Shown here: positions 59,347 through 64,000 of the stretch, piece after piece
How positions within the stretch are numbered: the stretch's first letter is position 1
How the letters are laid out: each line of letters starts with the position of its first letter
Source: DASUPK01 sp963695675
Lineage (GTDB): Bacteria; Actinomycetota; Thermoleophilia; Solirubrobacterales; 70-9
Assembly (NCBI GenBank): GCA_963695675.1
Contig: CAVOGY010000007.1
Span: 310,001 to 374,000 of the forward strand
Length of the DNA stretch: 64,000 nucleotides
Direction: 5' to 3'
Translations under genes and position numbers: made by a program
Notes under the pieces: model-generated
The model's database searches: none
The model's input: only the letters and a program-made list of their open reading frames with translations
What the model was told of the DNA's origin: nothing

Positions 59347-59844
59347 GTGGCACAGATCGAGGTCCAGCAGGCGGACATCACCAAGCTCGAGGTCGACGCG
59401 ATCGCGAACGCGGCCAACACCGAGCTCCGCCACGGTGGCGGGGTGGCGGGCGCGATCTCGAGGGCCGGCGGCCCGTCGGTGCAGGCGGAGAGCGACGACC
59501 GGGCACCGATCGGACTCGGGGAGGCCGCCGAGACCACCGCCGGTGAGATGCCGTGCCGCTGGGTGATCCACGCCGCGACGATGGTGCTCGGGGGGCCGAC
59601 TTCGGCGGAGATCATCCGCAGCGCGACAGCCAGCACCCTCGCGAAGGCCGACGAGCTCGGCGCGAGGAGCCTGGCGCTGGTCGCCTTCGGCACGGGAGTG
59701 GGCGGCTTTCCCCTCGACGAGGCCGCCAGGATCGAGGTCGAGGAGGTCCGCCGCCACCTCGATCAGGGCAGCGGGCTGGAGCGAGTCGTCTTCGCCGTCC
59801 GCGGCGACGAAGCGGAGGGCGCCTTCCGCTCTGCGATGAGTTGA
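59347..59844 (+). CDS. Macro-domain protein
   Basis: The protein has 165 residues. IEVQQADITKLEVDAIANAANTELRHGGGVAGAISRAGG is the ADP-ribose binding macro fold, with the conserved Asn (NAAN) and GGGVAGAI loop; ALVAFGTGVGGFPLDEAARI is the second loop. It probably binds or hydrolyses ADP-ribose derivatives in the cytosol. Start GTG 59347. It is divergent from the membrane protein and followed by the AraC gene. Confidence 0.88.
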   Translation: MAQIEVQQADITKLEVDAIANAANTELRHGGGVAGAISRAGGPSVQAESDDRAPIGLGEAAETTAGEMPCRWVIHAATMVLGGPTSAEIIRSATASTLAKADELGARSLALVAFGTGVGGFPLDEAARIEVEEVRRHLDQGSGLERVVFAVRGDEAEGAFRSAMS

Positions 59845-59873
59845 GGGGTCCAGCGCCGTCTCATATTGCAGCG

Positions 59874-60326
59874 ATGGCCTTCGTTCCCCCAGCCCGTCAC
59901 CTGCTGCGAGCCAAGGACCTCGCGGACGCGCGCTACTTCGAGCATCTGGACGTCGAGGACATGGCTGCGGCCGCGGGCCTCTCGCGTGCACATTTCAGCC
60001 GCGAATTCCGCCGCGCCTTCGGTGAGGCACCGCACGCCTACCTGCTCAGCCGCCGCCTGGAGCGGGCGGCGGCGCTGCTGCGGACAACCGACCACTCGGT
60101 CGCCGAGATCTGCATGTCGGTCGGCCTTCGAAGCGTCGGCTCGTTCACGACCAGCTTCACCGGGACCTACGGCATGTCACCAACGGCTTACCGGGCCGAG
60201 TTCCCACCGGCGGCCAGCCACGCGTTGATCCCCACCTGCGTCCTGCGCTTCTACGGCCGGCCCAAGACAGCACGTTTGAAGAAGACAACGGCGCGACCCG
60301 CGTCTAGCTTGGTCGGCGAGCTGTAA
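59874..60326 (+). CDS. AraC-family transcriptional regulator
   Basis: The protein has 150 residues. The DNA-binding domain lies near the N-terminus: HLDVEDMAAAAGLSRAHFSREFRRAFGEAPHAYLLSRRLERAAALLRTTDHSVAEICMSVGLRSVGSFTTSFTGTYGMSPTAYR has the two HTH motifs. There is no ligand domain, so it may respond only through dimer partners or expression level. The VOC gene follows after 18 bp and may be its target. Confidence 0.88.
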   Translation: MAFVPPARHLLRAKDLADARYFEHLDVEDMAAAAGLSRAHFSREFRRAFGEAPHAYLLSRRLERAAALLRTTDHSVAEICMSVGLRSVGSFTTSFTGTYGMSPTAYRAEFPPAASHALIPTCVLRFYGRPKTARLKKTTARPASSLVGEL

Positions 60327-60344
60327 ATCAAGACAGGAGGACCG

Positions 60345-60770
60345 ATGATCAGGATTTCCACCACGCAGTTGTGGGTGCACGACCAGGAAGAGGCACTCGC
60401 CTTCTGGACCGAGAAGGTCGGCATGGAGGTTCGCGCCGACGTGACCCTGCCCGAGCTGGGCGACTTCCGCTGGCTCTCCGTTGGACCACCCGGACAGGAG
60501 GACATCGCGATCGTTCTGATGGCGATCCCGGGCCCGCCGGTGATGGATGGTGAGACGAAGAAGCAGGTCGAGGAGCTGATGTCGAAGGGATTCGCCGGGA
60601 CGGTGTTCCTCGCGACAGACGACATCAAGGCCACATACGAGGAGCTCAAGGGCCGCGGTGTCGAGTTCACCGAGGAGCCCTCGGAGCGTCCGTATGGAAT
60701 CGACTCCGCGTTCCGGGATCCGTCGGGGAACTCCATCCGGCTCGCCCAGCTGAGCGAGGTACCAGCCTGA
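60345..60770 (+). CDS. VOC (glyoxalase-like) superfamily protein
   Basis: The protein has 141 residues. ISTTQLWVHDQEEALAFWTEKVGMEVRAD and EEPSERPYGIDSAFRDPSGNSIRLAQ form the two beta-alpha-beta-beta-beta units. Metal ligands appear incomplete (no His at the first position). AraC-VOC pairs are common; the substrate is unknown. ATG 60345 has AGGAGG upstream. It is convergent with cpaB. Confidence 0.85.
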   Translation: MIRISTTQLWVHDQEEALAFWTEKVGMEVRADVTLPELGDFRWLSVGPPGQEDIAIVLMAIPGPPVMDGETKKQVEELMSKGFAGTVFLATDDIKATYEELKGRGVEFTEEPSERPYGIDSAFRDPSGNSIRLAQLSEVPA

Positions 60771-61418
60771 TCAGGGGCGGGGAAGCAGGCGGATCTCGCG
60801 GCCGGCGCTCTGTGCGGCGATCAACGAAAGAGCCTGCTGCTCGGTGACCGCGAGCGTCGCGGACCACGACTCACCCGGTTCGCCCGGCGCCGCCAGCGCC
60901 AGTAGCTTTACGGCGCTGGCGGCGATGTGGGCGCTGGCTGAGCGGCCAAGTCCCGCCTGCCGCGAGACCACCACGTCGACCCGGCGGCCCTCCGGCGCGG
61001 TCCCTTCGACCGTGAGCGCCTCTGCCCCCGCCACCGCGACCTGCAGCGGGCGGAGCCCCAGCCCGACGCCGGGCTCCCGCGGCTCCTTGGGACGAGGGAG
61101 GACCAGCTGGGCGCCCAGCACATAGGAACCGGCCGGGATGGTCGTCCCGGGGGCACGGCCGAGGGCATCCGCGGTGCGCGCCAGGGCTCCCGGCGGGATG
61201 AAGCTGGCCGGCACCCGGCGAACGGCAAGTGCCGACTGCGCCAGCCCCACGCCGATCGGCTCGCCCGCGGCCAGCTCCGATGCGGCCACCACCACCGGCC
61301 GCAGAGGCCCGTAGCGCGCCTCGAGTCGGGAGCGGTAGCGGCCTGCCACGGTGGCAGCGAGCAAGGCGCAGACCAGCGCCGCGGTCAGGAAGGCGAGCGC
61401 GCGAGCCCGGCGGCTCAC
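60771..61418 (-). CDS. cpaB: Flp pilus assembly protein CpaB (SAF domain)
   Basis: The protein has 215 residues. A signal anchor (ALAFLTAALVCALLAATVAG) precedes an SAF domain (VVVAASELAAGEPIGVGLAQSALAVRRVPASFIPPGAL) and a second strand-rich part (RRVDVVVSRQAG). CpaB acts in the periplasmic or wall stage of Tad pilus assembly. GTG 61418 overlaps the kinase stop. Confidence 0.82.
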   Translation of the reverse strand: MSRRARALAFLTAALVCALLAATVAGRYRSRLEARYGPLRPVVVAASELAAGEPIGVGLAQSALAVRRVPASFIPPGALARTADALGRAPGTTIPAGSYVLGAQLVLPRPKEPREPGVGLGLRPLQVAVAGAEALTVEGTAPEGRRVDVVVSRQAGLGRSASAHIAASAVKLLALAAPGEPGESWSATLAVTEQQALSLIAAQSAGREIRLLPRP

Positions 61419-62044
61419 GCCGCCTGCGCGTAACCCGGCTCCGCCAGCGGAAGCTCGAGCGCCGCAACGCAGCCGCTGCCTGTGTGGCAGAGGGCGAAGC
61501 GGCCGCGATGCGCGCTCGCCACATCGGAGACGAGGTCGGTCCCGTGTCCCCGGCGAGGATCCCGGTGGCGCGCCGGGGAGGTCGGCCCCACCCCGTTCGC
61601 GATCGTGATCCTGATTCGCCCGGCCACGAGCGCACCCGTGACCACCACTGGAGGGCCGCCGTGCTCGAGGGCATTGGAAAGCAGGTTGTCCAGAGCCTGG
61701 GACATCCGAGCGGCGTCTCCCTCGATCGGTGCGGGGCCGGCGTCCCAGTACACGCGGATGCCCCCTGCCCGGGCGGCCTGCGGCCGCCACCGCTCCAGGC
61801 AGGCCAGCACCACCTCGCGGCAGGAGAAACGGCGAGTCGGCCGGGACGGCGCCTTGCCGTTGAGCGCGCAGTCGAGATCCTGCAGGGCGCTGGTCGCAAG
61901 CTCCAGCAGGCCCCTCTGGCTGGCGGCCGACGGGGTCGCGACGTGCCCCCCGGTGCCGTCCTCGAGGAGCAGCAGAGCCTGGAGCGGGCGGCGGAGTTCG
62001 TGCAGGGCCCGGTTCAGGGCACGCTTGTGGCCCGGTGTGATCAC
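61415..62044 (-). CDS. Soluble sensor histidine kinase-like protein
   Basis: The protein has 209 residues. ALHELRRPLQALLLL resembles the H-box with His15; QALDNLLSNALEHGG is the N box; ITIANGVG and RGHGTDLVSDVASAHRG are the G1 and G2 region. There is no sensor or transmembrane domain, so it must take input from another protein. GTG 62044 overlaps the response-regulator stop and its own stop overlaps cpaB. Confidence 0.8.
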   Translation of the reverse strand: MITPGHKRALNRALHELRRPLQALLLLEDGTGGHVATPSAASQRGLLELATSALQDLDCALNGKAPSRPTRRFSCREVVLACLERWRPQAARAGGIRVYWDAGPAPIEGDAARMSQALDNLLSNALEHGGPPVVVTGALVAGRIRITIANGVGPTSPARHRDPRRGHGTDLVSDVASAHRGRFALCHTGSGCVAALELPLAEPGYAQAA

Positions 62045-62745
62045 CCGCCGAGCAACCGGTAGCCGACTCCCCAGCAGTTGAAGACGTAGCGCGCCCCGTC
62101 CGGGTCGAGCTTGCGCCTTAGCCGACTCGCGTGGGAGTCGAGCGTCCGGGTGCGGCCTTTCGATCGGAACCCCCAAACGTCTCGCAGCAGCTCGTCCTTG
62201 GTGAAGACGCGGCGCGGCTCTGACGCCAGCGCGCTGAGCAGTGCGAACTCCTTGTTGGCCAGCTGCACCTCACGCCCGTCGACCCGGACGCGGCGCGTCA
62301 CCGGGTCCACGCTCAAGTCCCCGACGCGAATCGGGCCCTGGCGGCGACCGGAGCGCCGGCGGAGAACGGCCGCTAGCCGGGCCAGCAGCTCCGGGTAGTG
62401 GAAAGGCTTTTGGAGGTAATCGTCCGCGCCGGCCTCGAAACCGCGGAGCCTGTCGGCCTCGCTGGTTCTCCCGGAGAGGACGAGCACGGGAAGCTCGGGG
62501 TCGAACCGCTCACCACCAGAGCGAATCTCCCGCAGCACGTCGATCCCGGGGGCATCAGGGAGCCCGAGATCGAGCAGCATCAGGTCCGGGTGGTTGTAGC
62601 CGCAGAGGCGCAGAGCATCCGAGGCGCTCGGTGCCGGCAGGGCCCGGTAGCGGTCGGCGGTGAGGTGATCGCAGAGCAGCTCGCGCGTGGGATCGTCGTC
62701 CTCGCAGACCACCACCGTCGCCAGCTCTTCGACCTGGGGGAGCAT
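62041..62745 (-). CDS. OmpR/PhoB-type response regulator
   Basis: The protein has 234 residues. The receiver has VVVCEDDDPTREL (acidic pair) and LMLLDLGLPDAPG, with phospho-Asp59. The winged-helix DNA-binding domain contains LANKEFALLSALASEPRRVFTKDELLRDVWG. It is expected to act with the downstream kinase and is coupled to it. ATG 62745 is used; TTG 62772 is an alternative. Confidence 0.9.
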   Translation of the reverse strand: MLPQVEELATVVVCEDDDPTRELLCDHLTADRYRALPAPSASDALRLCGYNHPDLMLLDLGLPDAPGIDVLREIRSGGERFDPELPVLVLSGRTSEADRLRGFEAGADDYLQKPFHYPELLARLAAVLRRRSGRRQGPIRVGDLSVDPVTRRVRVDGREVQLANKEFALLSALASEPRRVFTKDELLRDVWGFRSKGRTRTLDSHASRLRRKLDPDGARYVFNCWGVGYRLLGG

Positions 62746-62813
62746 CGCCCGGTTGAGCAGCGGGAGGCTCAAACTCTCCCCGGCCTAGACGCCAGGGAGC
62801 TAGGGCAATTGGC

Positions 62814-62819
62814 TATAAC
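62814..62819 (+). promoter_or_regulatory. Predicted -10 element (TATAAC) of the radical SAM gene
   Basis: TATAAC ends eight bases before ATG 62828, with GGAGA in between, so the mRNA may be nearly leaderless. No -35 is evident. Confidence 0.35.
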
Positions 62820-62827
62820 CGCGGAGA

Positions 62828-63793
62828 ATGCCGGACTGGGAGCCTCCCTACCTGACGCTGTATCGCACGGGAGAGCTCGCCGATCGAGCCAAGCTGGCGA
62901 CGCATCTTCTTCGCGAGCCGTGCCGCGTATGCCCGCGACTGTGCAAGGTCGATCGGCTCGAGGACGAGGCGGGGCTCTGCGGAATCGGCCGCCACGCCGT
63001 GGTGGCCTCCCACTTTCCTCATTTCGGCGAGGAGGACTGCCTTCGGGGTCAGCGGGGCTCGGGGACGATCTTCTTCAGCGGCTGCAATCTGCGCTGCGTC
63101 TTCTGCCAGAACAACGACATCTCCTGGCGGGTGAAGGGCGAGCCCGTACGGCCGGAGCGGCTCGCCGAGATGATGCTCGAACTGCAAGGGATCGGCTGCC
63201 ACAACATCAACTGGGTCACCCCGGAGCATGTTGTCCCTCAGATCCTCGAAGCTCTGCCACTCGCGGCGGAACGGGGGCTTCGTCTGCCGATCGTCTACAA
63301 CACAAGCGCCTACGACAGCCCTGAGAGCCTCGGATTGCTCGACGGGGTCGTCGACGTCTACATGCCCGACCTGAAGATGTGGACGGAGGAGCGGGCGCGG
63401 CGCTACCTCGCCAAGCGTGATTACTCGAAGGTGGCGCGGGAGAGCGTCAGGGAGATGCACCGCCAGGTCGGCGACCTGGTGCTCGACGATCGGGGGATGG
63501 CGCGGCGGGGGCTGATCGTCCGCCACCTGTTGATGCCAGGGATGGTCGAAGAGACCGAGGCGATCCTCCGCTTCGTCGCCGCGGAGCTGGGTCCGGGCAC
63601 CTACGTCAACCTGATGGCTCAGTACTACCCGGCGGGCAAGGTCGGCGCTGACGGGAAGTTCGAGGAGATCAATCGCGGCGTCAGCGGTGGAGAGTACGAG
63701 CGGGCATTGTCGATCGCCGATCAGCTCGGGCTCAAGCGACTGGACCCGCGCAGCCGTGCCCATGGTGAGGCGCTGGCGGCTGCGTTCGCATAG
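62828..63793 (+). CDS. Radical SAM protein related to pyruvate formate-lyase activase
   Basis: The protein has 321 residues. SGCNLRCVFCQNND holds the Cys86-x3-Cys90-x2-Cys93 4Fe-4S cluster. The N-terminal CRVCPRLCK with C51 could hold a second cluster. LPIVYNTSAYDSPESLGLLDGVVDVYMPDLKMW matches the family of PflA-like proteins of unknown substrate. It overlaps the pcm start region by about 30 bp, if pcm starts at ATG 63762. Confidence 0.88.
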   Translation: MPDWEPPYLTLYRTGELADRAKLATHLLREPCRVCPRLCKVDRLEDEAGLCGIGRHAVVASHFPHFGEEDCLRGQRGSGTIFFSGCNLRCVFCQNNDISWRVKGEPVRPERLAEMMLELQGIGCHNINWVTPEHVVPQILEALPLAAERGLRLPIVYNTSAYDSPESLGLLDGVVDVYMPDLKMWTEERARRYLAKRDYSKVARESVREMHRQVGDLVLDDRGMARRGLIVRHLLMPGMVEETEAILRFVAAELGPGTYVNLMAQYYPAGKVGADGKFEEINRGVSGGEYERALSIADQLGLKRLDPRSRAHGEALAAAFA

Positions 63794-63815
63794 CCCCGGG
63801 GAGAGCGCGCCACCG

Positions 63816-64000
63816 GTGCGCGCGGATGGTCCGGAGCGACTGGCCGAGGTGGCACGCGCGAAGGGAATCCGCGACCAGCGGCTGCTCCAGGCGATCGCCA
63901 GTGTGCCGCGGGCCGGGTTCGTGCCACGGAGGTACGGCGGCCGCGCCTACCGCGATGAGCCGATCCCCATCGGGCATGATCAGGTGACGACACAGCCTTC
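63816..64000 (+). CDS. pcm: Protein-L-isoaspartate O-methyltransferase, N-terminal fragment
   Basis: About 61 residues are visible before the right edge. GIRDQRLLQAIASVPRAGFVPRRYGGRAYRDEPIPIG matches the start of Pcm, which repairs isoaspartyl residues by methylation. The next motif reads HDQVTTQP where the family usually has GQTISQP. ATG 63762 is an in-frame alternative start, overlapping the radical SAM gene. The SAM-binding core is outside the window. Confidence 0.8.
   Translation, partial: MRADGPERLAEVARAKGIRDQRLLQAIASVPRAGFVPRRYGGRAYRDEPIPIGHDQVTTQP

Noticed and set aside
1..64000. CRISPR arrays, prophage, insertion sequences, tRNA or rRNA genes
   Set aside because: I saw no regularly spaced repeats, transposase or integrase proteins, or recognisable RNA genes by eye. 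A tRNAscan or Rfam search could still find something I missed.

Overview
The window is a very GC-rich, gene-dense bacterial chromosome segment. I read it as an actinobacterium, probably of the Thermoleophilia/Solirubrobacterales kind. The reasons are the division and cell-wall (dcw) gene order without ftsA or ddl, a MurE with the DNPR motif of meso-diaminopimelate enzymes, many GTG and TTG starts, a DUF3352 protein and a Tad-type pilus locus. The taxonomic placement is inference. I saw no rRNA, tRNA, CRISPR array, insertion sequence or prophage.

Layout, left to right. 1-6.5 kb: the 5' end of ribD, a polysaccharide flippase, then kch, rpe, a zinc-ribbon protein, fmt and def on the minus strand, and an AbiEi-N/DUF559 protein on the plus strand. 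6.5-14.2 kb: priA, metK, a DUF3352 protein, der and cmk on the minus strand. 14.3-20.7 kb: a small cupin gene and an aromatic amino acid cluster (aroA, tyrA, aroG, hisC, an acetyltransferase, aroH). A 28-residue leader peptide rich in Tyr, Phe and Trp codons lies just upstream of aroG. 20.7-26 kb: rluB, a membrane protein, two peptidoglycan hydrolases, scpB, scpA and trpS. 26-30.5 kb: an FMN/F420-type oxidoreductase with an MFS exporter, a polysaccharide deacetylase and a fetAB-type ABC exporter. 30.5-33.5 kb: a non-homologous end-joining locus on the plus strand (ligD ligase with a frameshift, ku, ligD polymerase with no canonical start codon). 33.5-38.1 kb: the glycine cleavage system gcvT-gcvH-gcvPA-gcvPB.

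38.3-55.5 kb is the dcw cluster, transcribed leftwards: mraZ, rsmH, ftsL-like, ftsI, murE, murF, mraY, murD, ftsW, murG, murC, murB, ftsQ, ftsZ. A plus-strand alpha/beta hydrolase lies between ftsI and murE. The mraZ promoter carries three MraZ-type boxes exactly 10 bp apart, and ftsZ has its own strong sigma-70-like promoter. 55.9-62.7 kb is a Tad/Flp pilus locus (tadC, tadB, cpaF, cpaB) with a response regulator and histidine kinase overlapping cpaB. It is interrupted by macro-domain, AraC and VOC genes on the other strand. The right end has a radical SAM protein and the 5' part of pcm.

Most genes lie in translationally coupled runs (ATGA, GTGA or TGATG overlaps). The most interesting non-coding content is the aromatic leader upstream of aroG, with alternative pairing that can expose or hide the aroG ribosome-binding site, and a family of short dispersed palindromic elements. 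Two element types occur alone or nested inside each other, and they supply the last codons of metK, ftsW and probably the deacetylase.
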